A program made the position numbers and the translations under genes. A DNA stretch of 64,000 nucleotides from Hymenobacter latericoloratus. GTDB taxonomy: Bacteria; Bacteroidota; Bacteroidia; Cytophagales; Hymenobacteraceae. The DNA lies in NCBI RefSeq assembly GCF_014199535.1, contig NZ_JACHNV010000003.1, positions 497,289-561,288 of the forward strand. The letters run 5' to 3'. Of this stretch, positions 34,907 through 44,639 are shown in pieces (within the stretch, counting starts at the first letter, position 1; every line of letters starts with the position of its first letter). The notes under the pieces are model-generated. The model was not told the DNA's origin. It saw only the letters and a list, made by a program, of their open reading frames with translations, and made no database searches.

Positions 34907-37320
34907 CGTACTACTACGTCAGGGTCTTTTAGGCTATTCTTCATTTCAGCGTATTGCTCCGGACTGATATACACGCCGATGTCGTGGGAGTAGGGGATAT
35001 GGACAAACTCATGCCAGCCTTCCTTCAAGGAGAACTCTTCCCTCTTGGCGTTGGCCAGCCGCTTGGCGGTCAGGTACAGGCTACGCCGGATGCTTACTTC
35101 GTGCTGGGCCAGGGCCACTGCGCGTTTTTTCTTGTCTCGTATCTGGCGTAATCCATCCCGAAATTGCATTGGAATGATAGTCACCGCGTCCATCCCCTCG
35201 CGGGTCACGGCTTCCTCGCCTTCCTCCGAATCTGCCAGCGCGTAATCCTGCAAATAGCCGCACCGGTCCTGAACAGCCTGGTGTTGCCCCTTGCCTTTCA
35301 AGTAGCTGGGGTGGGTAGCTAGCTGCCAGCCGCTGTACACTTCGTCCACCAAATCCAACAAATCCTGTTCGGTCAAGTAGGGCTGCTGCCCCGTGTGCTG
35401 AGCCAACAGGGTGAGGGTACGCTGTAGAATGCTTTCCTGCTGGTCGGTGAGCAGGTCATATACTTTCTCTGCCGCTTCCGTGTGCTGAAATACAACCACT
35501 TCAGTAGCAGGCTGGCCGGCGGCGGTTAGCTTGCTGCGCCGGCGATTCACGCGCCCGGCCCGCTGTATCAGTGCATCAATGGGCGCGTTTTCAGTGTACA
35601 ACCGGTCGTAGTCAATGTCCAGCGACACTTCCGCTACCTGCGTGGCAATCAGCAGAAACCCCGCGCCTTGTAGGGTGGGGTCAGTTTCCCGTTGTTCCAG
35701 CTCCCGTTCTTTCTTTTGCCGGTCCGCCACAATAAACCGGGAATGGTAGCACATCGGCGCCAAATCGGCCAATACCTGCTGCAGCCGGATGGCTTCATTT
35801 ACGGTATTCACTACCAACAGCACTTTCCGGCCGGCTTGCACCTGGTCCCTGATTTCGGGTAACAGCGCGTCTACCCCGTCGGCCACCACCCGAAACCGGT
35901 TCCGGCACGCTGCCAACAGCTCCCGATCCTGTAACAGCTCTACCGTGTCGGTTCCGCCCAGGGCTTCAGTCAGCAGGTGGCGTAGCTGAGAGGGTAAAGT
36001 CGCCGTCATCACCAGAAACCGCGTCTGCCACCGCTGCCGCAAGTACCGAATGGTGCTCACCAGCAGCCCCAGGGTGTAGGGCTCGTAAGCGTGCACTTCG
36101 TCAAGCACCACGCTAGCCCGAAACAGGTGCAGGGTCTTCAACTCCCACCAGCCCAGATTGAAGCCGGAAGTCAGCACCTGGTCCACGGTGGCTACCGTCA
36201 CGGGCTTAAAGAACGACGATTCCCGGAGGTAGTCAAAGTCCTGATAGGTCCTCCCATTCTGCTCGGCAATATCCTGCCGGTACAGCTTGGCTGAGGAGTG
36301 CACTACGGCCGTGTACTGCTCATCTGCCGCATCCTTGCCAAAATAGGCGTTCAGCCGCTCATACAGGGCATTTGAGGTAACCCGGGTGGGCAGCAGATAT
36401 ACGATTCGCGCCCAGGCCTGGGGCCGGTTGGCGGCCCATAGCAGCGCTGCTTCCGTTTTGCCGCTACCCGTCGGCGCAATAGCCACCACGTTCCCTTGCG
36501 CGTTGCCTGCTTGCTCCTGAAACACTCGAAACCCGGCAAAGCGGATGCCGCGACTGGCCGCCCGCGCCGCCAGCCAGCTGCGCAGGTCGGCGGCCGTGTA
36601 GCGTAGAGGCAACTCCAGCGCCCGGTTGCCCGAAGCCGTCCAGTCCGCGGCGTACAGCAGGGCCTTGTACTTGATGTACTCTTCCCGGCGCTCCGGTGAG
36701 GCTTCCCGTAGGGCCACCTCCACCTGACCCGCCGTGCCCCCGCCCGCCTGCCACAGCAGAGTACGGTGGCGGGCCAGCGTGTTACGGGTCATGGGCTTGT
36801 GTAGAGCCTCCGCACCAGCAAACAGCGGTAGGACCGTCGCAAACCCGTAGTCATTCAACCGGTGGCGGGCATACGCCAGAAAGACCATGAAATCGGCTTG
36901 CCGTATCTGCCACTTTTCTACTCCCTCGTCCCGGAGAAATAAGTCGGCCGAGAAAGATTTGTGGTGGGTCATCACTGCCAGCACCGGCCCCCGCAGAGCA
37001 GTTGGCAACAACTGCTTATGATGGTGGGCGTTGAGGTAGAGCCAGAAAATAGCAGATAGGAACTCGTGCCGCAAATGCTCCAGCGTCGCGTCCTCCACCG
37101 GCTCCCCCAGGGCTTCCCGCAGCTTGTTCTCGAAGTTGGGCGAAATCTTGCCGAAGTCGTGCAGTAACACCGACAGGAAGCTATGTTGCCAGAAGTCGGC
37201 CGGTACGGGCAGCACCCCATCGTAGCTGGCCCGTAGTGCCGCCCACGCCTCCAGCACCCGGTCACAGTGCTCCTGCAAGCTCTGCCGGGGTGTGGTTTTG
37301 GCAATCAGGTGGGTCAGCAT
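34897..37320 (-). CDS. cas3: CRISPR-associated helicase-nuclease Cas3
   Basis: An 807-residue protein. The N-terminal HD nuclease domain has FWQHSFLSVLLHDFGKISPNFENKL and MTHHK. The helicase has Walker A in VAIAPTGSGKTEAALLW, the DExH box VVLDEVHAYEP, motif III VMTATLPS and motif VI LIQRAGRVNRRR. It unwinds and degrades DNA marked by Cascade. The start at 37320 (MLTHLIAKTTPRQSLQEHC) is chosen because the upstream open frame lies inside cas5. Only 4 bp separate it from the cas5 stop. Confidence 0.96.
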   Translation of the reverse strand: MLTHLIAKTTPRQSLQEHCDRVLEAWAALRASYDGVLPVPADFWQHSFLSVLLHDFGKISPNFENKLREALGEPVEDATLEHLRHEFLSAIFWLYLNAHHHKQLLPTALRGPVLAVMTHHKSFSADLFLRDEGVEKWQIRQADFMVFLAYARHRLNDYGFATVLPLFAGAEALHKPMTRNTLARHRTLLWQAGGGTAGQVEVALREASPERREEYIKYKALLYAADWTASGNRALELPLRYTAADLRSWLAARAASRGIRFAGFRVFQEQAGNAQGNVVAIAPTGSGKTEAALLWAANRPQAWARIVYLLPTRVTSNALYERLNAYFGKDAADEQYTAVVHSSAKLYRQDIAEQNGRTYQDFDYLRESSFFKPVTVATVDQVLTSGFNLGWWELKTLHLFRASVVLDEVHAYEPYTLGLLVSTIRYLRQRWQTRFLVMTATLPSQLRHLLTEALGGTDTVELLQDRELLAACRNRFRVVADGVDALLPEIRDQVQAGRKVLLVVNTVNEAIRLQQVLADLAPMCYHSRFIVADRQKKERELEQRETDPTLQGAGFLLIATQVAEVSLDIDYDRLYTENAPIDALIQRAGRVNRRRSKLTAAGQPATEVVVFQHTEAAEKVYDLLTDQQESILQRTLTLLAQHTGQQPYLTEQDLLDLVDEVYSGWQLATHPSYLKGKGQHQAVQDRCGYLQDYALADSEEGEEAVTREGMDAVTIIPMQFRDGLRQIRDKKKRAVALAQHEVSIRRSLYLTAKRLANAKREEFSLKEGWHEFVHIPYSHDIGVYISPEQYAEMKNSLKDPDVVVRCL

Positions 37321-37324
37321 CGGC

Positions 37325-38041
37325 CTATAAGTCAAAGGTGGGTATGAACTCATCCCCCCAGTGCACTCCCCGCAGCGGAGCGGTGGGCAGGTGTACCCCA
37401 GCCGCGCCCACGAAGGAGAACAGCCGTCGCTGCACCACGGCCCGCACGCCATAGGCCGACTTGTACTGAAAGCGGGTGGGAAGCTGGTAAGCCATCGGGT
37501 CCGAGTCGCGCACCGTCAGCGAAAAGCCCTGGCCCCACTTGGCTTGGGCCAGCACCTGAGCCAGCACGTCGCCCTCCACCAGTGCACTAGTGCACCGCTC
37601 CGACTCGGTTTCCCCGTGCAGCAGTTCCACGCGCACCACTTTGGCCAGTGAGTCGCTCTGGCCCAGCGTCAGCGCCTGCACCGGGGCTTCCAGGGCGGCG
37701 GCCAGTTCACCGACCAACTTATGGTCCGGGCTGCCCAATACGAGTTGGAACCAGCCATCCACCAGTAATTCCCGCGTAATAACGCTGCGTCCCGGTAGGG
37801 TGCGGTACTTCCATAAGTCGCGGGCTTGCCCGCGGGCCCCGCCCCGGACTCCCAGCCGAAAAGGAGTCTGCTCAAAATAGGCCTGCGCCGCCTGAGGGCT
37901 CAGGCCTAGCGCCGCCCCGGCCAGCCCCACCACCGTAGTGGGGGGTGGCAGAGGGAAGGTTTTCTGGAAGTTCTGAAAATCGGGGTTGCGGAAGGAGGCT
38001 GTCTGCGCCCGCAACGCCACTGCGCAATACTGCCACTCCAT
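37325..38041 (-). CDS. cas5: Cascade subunit Cas5 (type I-B)
   Basis: A 238-residue RAMP protein starting MEWQYCAVALRAQTASFRNPDFQNFQKTFPLPPPTTVVGLAGAALG, a typical Cas5 N-terminus with the PPPTT-GL loop that holds the crRNA handle. It caps the 5' end of the crRNA in Cascade. The ATG overlaps the cas7 stop as TAATG, which fixes the start although the frame is open upstream to 38071. Confidence 0.93.
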   Translation of the reverse strand: MEWQYCAVALRAQTASFRNPDFQNFQKTFPLPPPTTVVGLAGAALGLSPQAAQAYFEQTPFRLGVRGGARGQARDLWKYRTLPGRSVITRELLVDGWFQLVLGSPDHKLVGELAAALEAPVQALTLGQSDSLAKVVRVELLHGETESERCTSALVEGDVLAQVLAQAKWGQGFSLTVRDSDPMAYQLPTRFQYKSAYGVRAVVQRRLFSFVGAAGVHLPTAPLRGVHWGDEFIPTFDL

Positions 38042-38928
38042 TAGCTTACGCCGTAGTAGCTGTTCACCCAACTCCGAATGGTCTCAAAGCCCTGGGCCAG
38101 CGGCACTACTCCTTCGGCGGGAGCAAACACCCCAGCCTGCGCCGCCAACACCGACTGCTCTATAAATCGCCCGTAGTCGCTCACCACCGAGCGTACCGCT
38201 TCCAGCTTCACCTGCTGGGTACCAGGCTCCACGTCCACTGCTTCCAGAAAAACCGGGTTTTTCGACTTCATCCAGGCTGCCGCCACGAACTTCGGGGAGA
38301 TGTCGGCCAAGAACCGCGACTGTCGCCCCGAACTCCACAGGGTTTGGAAAGCATCCAGCAGGGCCAGTACCCGGTTAGCCCGTTCTGCGGCCGGCAGCTC
38401 AAAGGATTTGCCACCCCGGCCTTCCGGCTCCACACCCACCCGGTCCAGCTCAATGAGGATGGTACCCCGGTAGAAGCCCGAATGAATTTCCGTTTCAAAA
38501 ATGTTGGGGTTGCCACCCGCCGCCTTGCTCATGTAGTTGGTGCCAAAGTCCAGGTCGTCCTGGTACTTGCTGAGCGCCAGCAGCGACTCTACCCGCACCG
38601 GTGAGGTGCGCACCAGCGTGCCCGATTTGGCGGCGTCCATGTAGCCAAACAGGTCGTCGTCAATATAAGTAGCCGGTTCCCCGGCCGTTTTGGCCGCTCC
38701 TTTCGCCTCCGAACCCTCGCCCGTGGGCGACAAGGCCCAGCCCAGCTCCTGCAGCTTGTCGCGCAGGGCCCGCCGCACGGCCTGCGACGAGAGGTAGGGG
38801 AGCTGGTCCCCGTTGGCCAGGGTCACCTTCTTGATAGTGCCAATGTTATCTACCTCTTTATCGCCTCCATTCAGGCTGGCAAAGGATACTTTGGATAGGT
38901 ACGTCAGGGTAATGCTGTTGGGCTTCAT
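38041..38928 (-). CDS. cas7: Cascade backbone Cas7 (Cst2/DevR type)
   Basis: A 295-residue protein starting MKPNSITLTYLSKVSFASLNGGDKE. It has LPYLSSQAVRRALRDKL, LFGYMDAA, LVRTSPVRVESLLAL and HSGFYRGTILIELDRVGV, features of the DevR/Cst2 branch of Cas7 from I-B systems. Several copies coat the crRNA spacer. It starts 6 bp after the cas8b stop and is coupled to cas5 by TAATG. Confidence 0.93.
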   Translation of the reverse strand: MKPNSITLTYLSKVSFASLNGGDKEVDNIGTIKKVTLANGDQLPYLSSQAVRRALRDKLQELGWALSPTGEGSEAKGAAKTAGEPATYIDDDLFGYMDAAKSGTLVRTSPVRVESLLALSKYQDDLDFGTNYMSKAAGGNPNIFETEIHSGFYRGTILIELDRVGVEPEGRGGKSFELPAAERANRVLALLDAFQTLWSSGRQSRFLADISPKFVAAAWMKSKNPVFLEAVDVEPGTQQVKLEAVRSVVSDYGRFIEQSVLAAQAGVFAPAEGVVPLAQGFETIRSWVNSYYGVS

Positions 38929-38934
38929 GGATAG

Positions 38935-40830
38935 TTAAGCAGAAGGTTGGGAGTTGTCGGATTTCTTTGGATTCAGTTCCGTATTCAGTTGGTTCAGGGC
39001 CGAGAGCAGGATGAACTGCTTCACCCACGGAAACTCCGCCTCCGTAAGCGTGTCCAGCAGTTCGCGGCTGACCAGCAGTCCGTAGCGCATCTGTACCCGG
39101 CTGAGTTGCTCCAGAAAGTCGGGGTAGCGCCGGGCTTTGCGCAGAGCCACAATGTACTTGCGGCCCTGTTTGGCATTTATCTGTCGCTGTCCAAGGTTGG
39201 CGGTACCTTTCTCGGCGGCTTTGCCCTGGTAGTTTAAAATGCCCTGCCCGATTTGCGCGCCCAGCTTGATTGCGCGTTCCTGCAATGCGGATTGTTCCAT
39301 AATGTGGGAGTTGGTAAGTTTCTCGTATAATTCCGTCAGGTGCAGTAGGGCAGAATAATGCTTCCAGCCCGGTCCGTTTTTAGGGTCAGCCAGCCCGTCC
39401 AGCAGATAGCCGTAGCAGTCATAGAGCAGCCCCTCAACATCTTCCAGAATTGACTGCCCTTGTAGCATCCGGCCGACTACCCGCTCCCGTAGCTGCCGCT
39501 CCTGTTGAAAGGCATTGGCGGCGGTGCGCTGGCTTGGTTTCAACACCTTTAGACTTTGTAAGGCCGCTTTAAGCGGTATTTTCTGTAGCTGCAAATGGCC
39601 AATAAGCCCGATGGCATAGTGAAAATTGAACAACTTGTCAAAGACCTTTGGCCGCATGGTGGCCGCAAACGACTCAGCCCGCAGGAAGTATAATGCCAAG
39701 GGCCCCCGCAGAGCAGTTGGGAACAGCAGCTCGGTCGGGTCTAACCATTCTTCGTCAGCTGGTTCCGCCTCTTGTGTTGACACCACCGGCTCCTTTAGGG
39801 GCAGTTCTACCCGCAGCACTTGCTCCCGCAAAGAGTGTAGCACCACAAACAGGGTTTCGTACACTCCTACAAAGTCTCCTGGCTTGCCCAGAGCCTCACT
39901 CGCCCGGAAATTGCGCTGAAATTCCAGCTTTTCCTCCCGCAGCTGCTCTACTCCCAGTCCATTCTGTATGCCCCGGTACAAACGGTCCACTACTACTGTG
40001 TGCAGGTGCTCCAGGCTGTCGGCGTGCAGGAAATATACGTTCAGCGCTTCGCGCAGCTTGTTGGGATACTGGTACAAGCAAGCCGCCGCGGCAAACCGGC
40101 TCAGATACATCGCCTTCCAGGATACTTTCTTGTCGCTGCTGCTCAGCCCCGAGTTGAACATGCTCATGCTCGACGACAGAAAGGGCGAAATATTCTGGGC
40201 TTCTACCAGTGTCTTTACGCTTTCCCCGGTTAGATAGCACCGGTGTGGGCCAGGCGCGAAGTGCGCCGCCGTAGGAGCGTCCAGCCGGGTAATCTTGGTG
40301 TAGGGCTCGTTGAAATAGACCTTCTTATCTCGCTTGACCCCCCGCTCGGTATAACCCGCATCCAGCCGGGCGGCCAGCGCGGGGTCCTTGTTTTCAATGT
40401 CTTTGAACTTACGGCTGTTTTCCTTCCGCCGGGTACCCCCCTGTGCGTTGTTGGTCAGCAGGTGCGTAAACCCGTAAGTATTCATTTTCGGAAAAGCCTG
40501 GATGACTTCCCCAGTCAGGGTAAAGTAAAGGTTTCCACCCTTTTGCATTTGCTTGTGGGTGTAGGTGTCGTACACCTCCCTTCCCATAGCATAATAAAGT
40601 TCTTCTAGCAGCTCATACAGCCGTGGGTGCTCCACCCACACATGCTCGGGGAGGCTACCATCAGCACCCATCAACCCAAAATGCCGGCCTTCACTCAGTT
40701 CGTAAGGTTGCAGCGGTTGCAGGTTGTCATGTTCAGTCAGCCGGGCCGCCTGCTGCAGGTAGTGGTACAAGGCCACGGTGCCATTGTCCAGAAACACGTT
40801 GCCCGAGTAAGGAAAGGAAATACGTTGCAT
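38935..40830 (-). CDS. cas8b: Cascade large subunit Cas8b (Cst1-like)
   Basis: A 631-residue protein in the large-subunit position, before cas7 and cas5. The N-terminus RISFPYSGNVFLDNGTVALYHYL resembles the GNPFVDAGI opening of Cst1 proteins. Later segments include GESVKTLVEAQNISPFLSSSMSMFNSG and KVSWKAMYLSRFAAAACLYQYPNK. Cas8b recognises the PAM and starts DNA unwinding. The family is divergent, so position is part of the evidence. The start at 40830 (MQRISF) is preferred over the open upstream frame to 41043, which overlaps the WYL gene. Confidence 0.82.
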   Translation of the reverse strand: MQRISFPYSGNVFLDNGTVALYHYLQQAARLTEHDNLQPLQPYELSEGRHFGLMGADGSLPEHVWVEHPRLYELLEELYYAMGREVYDTYTHKQMQKGGNLYFTLTGEVIQAFPKMNTYGFTHLLTNNAQGGTRRKENSRKFKDIENKDPALAARLDAGYTERGVKRDKKVYFNEPYTKITRLDAPTAAHFAPGPHRCYLTGESVKTLVEAQNISPFLSSSMSMFNSGLSSSDKKVSWKAMYLSRFAAAACLYQYPNKLREALNVYFLHADSLEHLHTVVVDRLYRGIQNGLGVEQLREEKLEFQRNFRASEALGKPGDFVGVYETLFVVLHSLREQVLRVELPLKEPVVSTQEAEPADEEWLDPTELLFPTALRGPLALYFLRAESFAATMRPKVFDKLFNFHYAIGLIGHLQLQKIPLKAALQSLKVLKPSQRTAANAFQQERQLRERVVGRMLQGQSILEDVEGLLYDCYGYLLDGLADPKNGPGWKHYSALLHLTELYEKLTNSHIMEQSALQERAIKLGAQIGQGILNYQGKAAEKGTANLGQRQINAKQGRKYIVALRKARRYPDFLEQLSRVQMRYGLLVSRELLDTLTEAEFPWVKQFILLSALNQLNTELNPKKSDNSQPSA

Positions 40831-40915
40831 AAACTCCTGTATCAGCGTTAAGCCAAAGATGTAGCAGGCAGCAGGACAATTTGTGTCAAGGCTGCCAGGG
40901 TTAGCCCAAAAATCC

Positions 40916-41821
40916 TCACCACCGCGCCTGCCCGGCCTTCTCCCGTAAAAACTCCCGAAAGGTCGCCGGCTGCACCACCCGCACCTCCGTGGGCAGGCCC
41001 AGCACAAACCGGCCGATGCCCAGGTAGCTGCGCACCTCTCCACGAAAGACGTAGCGCAAATCCGGCGCGTCGTTCACTACTGTTGGCAGTACAAAGGCGC
41101 GCGCCCCCGGATGCTCCTCCACCAACAGGCGGTAAGCCCGCGCCGTCAAGTGCAGCTCCACTAGCTCCACCGCCGGACCAGACAGCCCAAAGACATCAAG
41201 CTGCTCCTGCGTAGCGGCGTGGGAGCAGGCTATATCCAACAGCGTCACGTCCTCAATGCGCCGGGTTTTGTAGGTGCGGGTCTGCCCGGTGGCTACGTCC
41301 ACTGCATTCAGCTGGGCATAGTTATCGGTGAAACCCAGTGGCTCCACTTCCCGGTCCCGCACCGTGCCCGAGTGCGGCGACTGGTAGCGCACCAGCCGCA
41401 CCCGGCAGCGTTGGCGCAAGGCCTCGGCCAGTTGCTGCACTACCCGCGCCTGGTGCATGTCCAGCAGCTCGTCGGCCAGCGGCACCAGCTCCGAGGTTTG
41501 GTACAGCTTCCGGCTCAGGCTTTCCCGCAACGGGTTGTTTTCCTCAAGGCCGGCCACTGCCTGCCGCAATACATAGGTTTCCTCAGCCGAGAAAAAGGCA
41601 GGCTTTTCAGGGTCGGTTTCAAACAGATACACGTACCCGCGGCCCTGCGTCTCTTCATCAATATGATAGCCTACTTCTTCCAGTAATTTCAGGTAGCGCC
41701 GAATGGTGCGCGGGTGGCAATCCTGGAGGCGGGCCAGTTGGTTCAGCGTATGCCGGCCTTGTTTTAGTAATCGAATTAAAGTAAACACCCGTAGCAGCTT
41801 CGCCTGCTCAATCATAGACAC
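40916..41821 (-). CDS. WYL-domain transcriptional regulator of the cas operon
   Basis: A 301-residue protein with an N-terminal HTH_11 winged helix (LRVFTLIRLLKQGRHTLNQLARLQDCHPRTIRRYLKLLEEVG) and a WYL-type ligand-binding domain from about residue 125 (VRLVRYQSPHSGTVRDREVEPLGF). A C-terminal extension ends TEVRVVQPATFREFLREKAGQARW. WYL regulators often bind nucleotides or nucleic acid and control defence genes. It is the first gene of the cas transcription unit, 85 bp before cas8b. Confidence 0.9.
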   Translation of the reverse strand: MSMIEQAKLLRVFTLIRLLKQGRHTLNQLARLQDCHPRTIRRYLKLLEEVGYHIDEETQGRGYVYLFETDPEKPAFFSAEETYVLRQAVAGLEENNPLRESLSRKLYQTSELVPLADELLDMHQARVVQQLAEALRQRCRVRLVRYQSPHSGTVRDREVEPLGFTDNYAQLNAVDVATGQTRTYKTRRIEDVTLLDIACSHAATQEQLDVFGLSGPAVELVELHLTARAYRLLVEEHPGARAFVLPTVVNDAPDLRYVFRGEVRSYLGIGRFVLGLPTEVRVVQPATFREFLREKAGQARW

Positions 41822-42275
41822 CTGAATAAAAAAAAGATAACGTCGCCTAAAGCTAGAAAGCAGGCCCCATATTCAGGTGATATAGGCCCGACTTTTAATT
41901 GCTGTGAGCAGAACCAGGTACCAGCCTGGTGTGTCAACCACTACTGCGCAGGGCCAGGTGGCAATAGCTTTTTAAGCAGTGGCTGCGCTGGCGATGCATC
42001 ATTTCCCTCTGTAAACCCCGGCGCCCTGGGCTAGGTAACTATTCACGCTTTATATGCTTCATAATCTAGGAGCAACATTTTATATAGGATTTGCTATTCT
42101 TATTGGTTGTAAAGAAGAAGGTAAGGGATGGGCGTAACTATATAAAAAAACCTGTTTTAGGGTTTGATGACATAGTTTTTCGAAGAAGATTCGTGGTGGA
42201 GTGCCGCTGTTGAACAAGTATGTTGCTAATTTATTTAGTATAATTGCTGTGCCCGATACGATTCACACACCTCGC
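41822..42275. other. Divergent intergenic region between the cas and umuDC units
   Basis: About 455 bp, AT-richer than its surroundings, with no gene. It should hold the leftward promoter of the cas operon and the rightward promoter of umuDC. A partial palindrome GAACAAGTATGTT at 42212-42224 could be a damage-response operator. No other repeat is seen. Confidence 0.6.
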
Positions 42276-42743
42276 ATGACCTCCGTCGAACTCATTGAAG
42301 TCGGCCCGCCGACAACCACCCTCTGGCTGCCGCTGTTCGCTACCCTGGTGCCCGCCGGCTTCCCCTCCCCAGCCTCCGATGAGCTGGAAGAACTCTTTGA
42401 CCTGAACCGCATCCTGTTCCGCCACCCCGAGGCTACCTACCTGATTCGGGTAGCGGGGGAGAGCATGAAGAACGCCGAGATTCACGCCGGCGACCTGCTG
42501 GCCGTGGACAAGCACCTGGAAGCCGACCACAACCACATCGTGGTAGCCGTGCTGGAAGGGGAGTGCACCGTCAAGCGTCTGGTACGGCGAGGCAGCAGCT
42601 GGTGGCTGCAGGCCGAAAACCCAGACTACCCCGACTACGAAATTACTGACCCGGATACTCTGCGCATCTGGGGCGTGGTCACCCATGTGGTGCACGAATT
42701 GATTCCGGGCAAGCTTACCGCGCTGCTGCGCAGCCGCGACTAG
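42276..42743 (+). CDS. umuD: Polymerase V subunit UmuD (S24 family)
   Basis: A 155-residue protein with the UmuD cleavage region LVPAGFPSPASDELEE, nearly identical to the AGFPSPA of enterobacterial UmuD. The catalytic Ser is in YLIRVAGESMKNAEIHAGDLLAVDK and the Lys in GECTVKRLVR. RecA-stimulated cleavage gives UmuD', which joins UmuC as a translesion polymerase. The start ATG at 42276 gives the normal family length. umuC starts 10 bp downstream. Confidence 0.93.
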   Translation: MTSVELIEVGPPTTTLWLPLFATLVPAGFPSPASDELEELFDLNRILFRHPEATYLIRVAGESMKNAEIHAGDLLAVDKHLEADHNHIVVAVLEGECTVKRLVRRGSSWWLQAENPDYPDYEITDPDTLRIWGVVTHVVHELIPGKLTALLRSRD

Positions 42744-42753
42744 GGGAGGGGCC

Positions 42754-44076
42754 ATGTTCGGATTAGTTGACGGCAACAACTTCTACGTGTCCTGCGAGCG
42801 GGTTTTTCAGCCCCGCCTCGACGGCCGCCCTGTCGTGGTCCTGAGCAACAACGACGGCAACGTGGTCAGCCGCTCCCCCGAGGCCAAGCAGCTCGGCATT
42901 GCCATGGGCGCCCCGTACTTCGAGGTGCGCCAGCTGCTGCGCCAGCACCAGGGCCACGCCCTGAGTTCCAACTACGCCCTCTACGGCGACATGTCGCGCC
43001 GGGTCATGGCCCGCCTGGCCGACCAGGTGCCGGCCGTGGAAGTCTACAGCATTGACGAGGCCTTCCTGGACCTGCACGGTCTCACCACCTTCTGCGGCAC
43101 CCTCGACGTACGCGCCCAGCGCATCCGCCGCGACGTGCTGGCCTGCACCGGTATTCCTACCTGCGTGGGCATGGCCCCCACCAAGACCCTGGCCAAAGCC
43201 GCCAACCGCCTGGCCAAGAAATACCCCGAACTACACGGTATCCTACGCCTCGATACCAACAGCCGCCGGGAGCGGGCCCTGCGGGCCCTGCCCGCCGCCG
43301 ACGTCTGGGGCATTGGCCGCCAGTGCGCCCACCTACTCACGGCCCACGGCATCCGCACGGCCTGGGAACTGGCCGGCGTATCCGAGGCCTGGGCCCGCAA
43401 GCACCTGGGTGGGGTCGTGGGGTGGCGCCTCATCCAGGAGCTGCGCGGCCAGCCCTGCCAGGGCCTGCAGCCCTCCGAAGATGGCACCCTGGCCCGCCAA
43501 AGCATCAGCTGCTCCCGCTCGTTCGGCCAGCGCCTCACCGCCTTCGACGACCTCTGGGGCGCCGTCACCACGTACCTCAGCCGCGCCGCCGAAAAGCTGC
43601 GCGCCCAGGGCGACCAGGCCCACATCCTAACGGTGTTCATCAGCCAGGACCGCTACGACACCTGCCTGCCGCCGCCCTACACCCGCTCCACCACGCTTAC
43701 CCTGCCCAGCGGCCCCACCAGCAACACCCTGCAGCTGCTGGCCTACGCCCGCCATCTGCTGGAACGACTCTACGAGCCGGGCCGCCAGTACGTGAAAGCC
43801 GGCGTCGTGCTCGACGGCCTGGAGCCCCCCGGCCGGGGCCAGCAGCTGAGCCTGTTCGCCCCGCCCGCTGGAGCAGTGCTACCCGCCCCCGACGCCGGCC
43901 GCGCCCAGCAGCTCATGCGCAGCCTCGACGCGCTCAACCGTCAATTCGGCCGCGGCACCGTGCGCCCCGCCGCCACCGCCGTATCGGGCGACCAGCCCGC
44001 CCCCTGGCTGGGCAAGGCCCAGCACCGTAGCCAGGCTTACACCACCCGGTTTGACGACCTGATGATTATCCTCTAA
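42754..44076 (+). CDS. umuC: DNA polymerase V catalytic subunit UmuC
   Basis: A 440-residue Y-family polymerase. The N-terminus FGLVDGNNFYVSCERVFQP holds the first metal ligand, EVYSIDEAFLDL the SIDE motif, and PTCVGMAPTKTLAKAANRLAKK the palm-finger region. Helix-hairpin-helix and little-finger domains follow. QQLSLFAPP is a likely beta-clamp-binding motif. It copies damaged DNA with errors. Mobile elements often carry umuDC, where it can help replication after stress. Confidence 0.95.
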   Translation: MFGLVDGNNFYVSCERVFQPRLDGRPVVVLSNNDGNVVSRSPEAKQLGIAMGAPYFEVRQLLRQHQGHALSSNYALYGDMSRRVMARLADQVPAVEVYSIDEAFLDLHGLTTFCGTLDVRAQRIRRDVLACTGIPTCVGMAPTKTLAKAANRLAKKYPELHGILRLDTNSRRERALRALPAADVWGIGRQCAHLLTAHGIRTAWELAGVSEAWARKHLGGVVGWRLIQELRGQPCQGLQPSEDGTLARQSISCSRSFGQRLTAFDDLWGAVTTYLSRAAEKLRAQGDQAHILTVFISQDRYDTCLPPPYTRSTTLTLPSGPTSNTLQLLAYARHLLERLYEPGRQYVKAGVVLDGLEPPGRGQQLSLFAPPAGAVLPAPDAGRAQQLMRSLDALNRQFGRGTVRPAATAVSGDQPAPWLGKAQHRSQAYTTRFDDLMIIL

Positions 44077-44092
44077 CCTAACTTGTTGCTGC

Positions 44093-44512
44093 ATGCCTAC
44101 CCGCAAAAAAGCTTCGCAAACCCTTGTCCTCGATGCCGACCAGGTAGAAGGCGTGGAGCAAGTAGACGCGCCCGACCACGCCGATGACGTAGTAGCCTCC
44201 CTTTGCCCCAGCTGCGGTGAGCTGCTGGCCTGGCACGAGGTGGCTTGCAGTCCTGCTGCGGCTTCGACTTCCCCATCGGCTACCGCCGAGCAGAATGTTG
44301 AGGACGCTCCTGTCTTAACCCGCAGCGGCTTTGCCTTCGCGCTGGGCCAGCCCGTGCAGCCCGCGCCCGAGGCTCCAGCCAGCCCCGTTGTCTGGCGTGG
44401 GCAAGTCAAAGCGCGCCACCCCCGCACCGGCTTGGTGCACCGCGTCAACGTGTACCGGCTCGACAACGGCTATTGGGACTGCTACTATGAGGCAGAATTG
44501 TCGGTCGCGTGA
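44093..44512 (+). CDS. Hypothetical protein downstream of umuC
   Basis: A 139-residue protein with one CxxC (LCPSCGEL), a Pro/Ala-rich middle and a C-terminal beta segment GQVKARHPRTGLVHRVNVYRLDNGYWDCYYEAEL. It starts 16 bp after umuC and may be in the same transcript. I do not recognise the family. Confidence 0.6.
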   Translation: MPTRKKASQTLVLDADQVEGVEQVDAPDHADDVVASLCPSCGELLAWHEVACSPAAASTSPSATAEQNVEDAPVLTRSGFAFALGQPVQPAPEAPASPVVWRGQVKARHPRTGLVHRVNVYRLDNGYWDCYYEAELSVA

Positions 44513-44639
44513 CCGGTTCTTTTTGCCGAACCGTGCGAGTTGCTGAATTTTAGCGGGAATATGGCATTACGGACCTGCGCATCATCGGAGTTTGCGAATG
44601 ATACAGGCCTTTGCCTACCGGTAAACTCCTCTCACCTGC

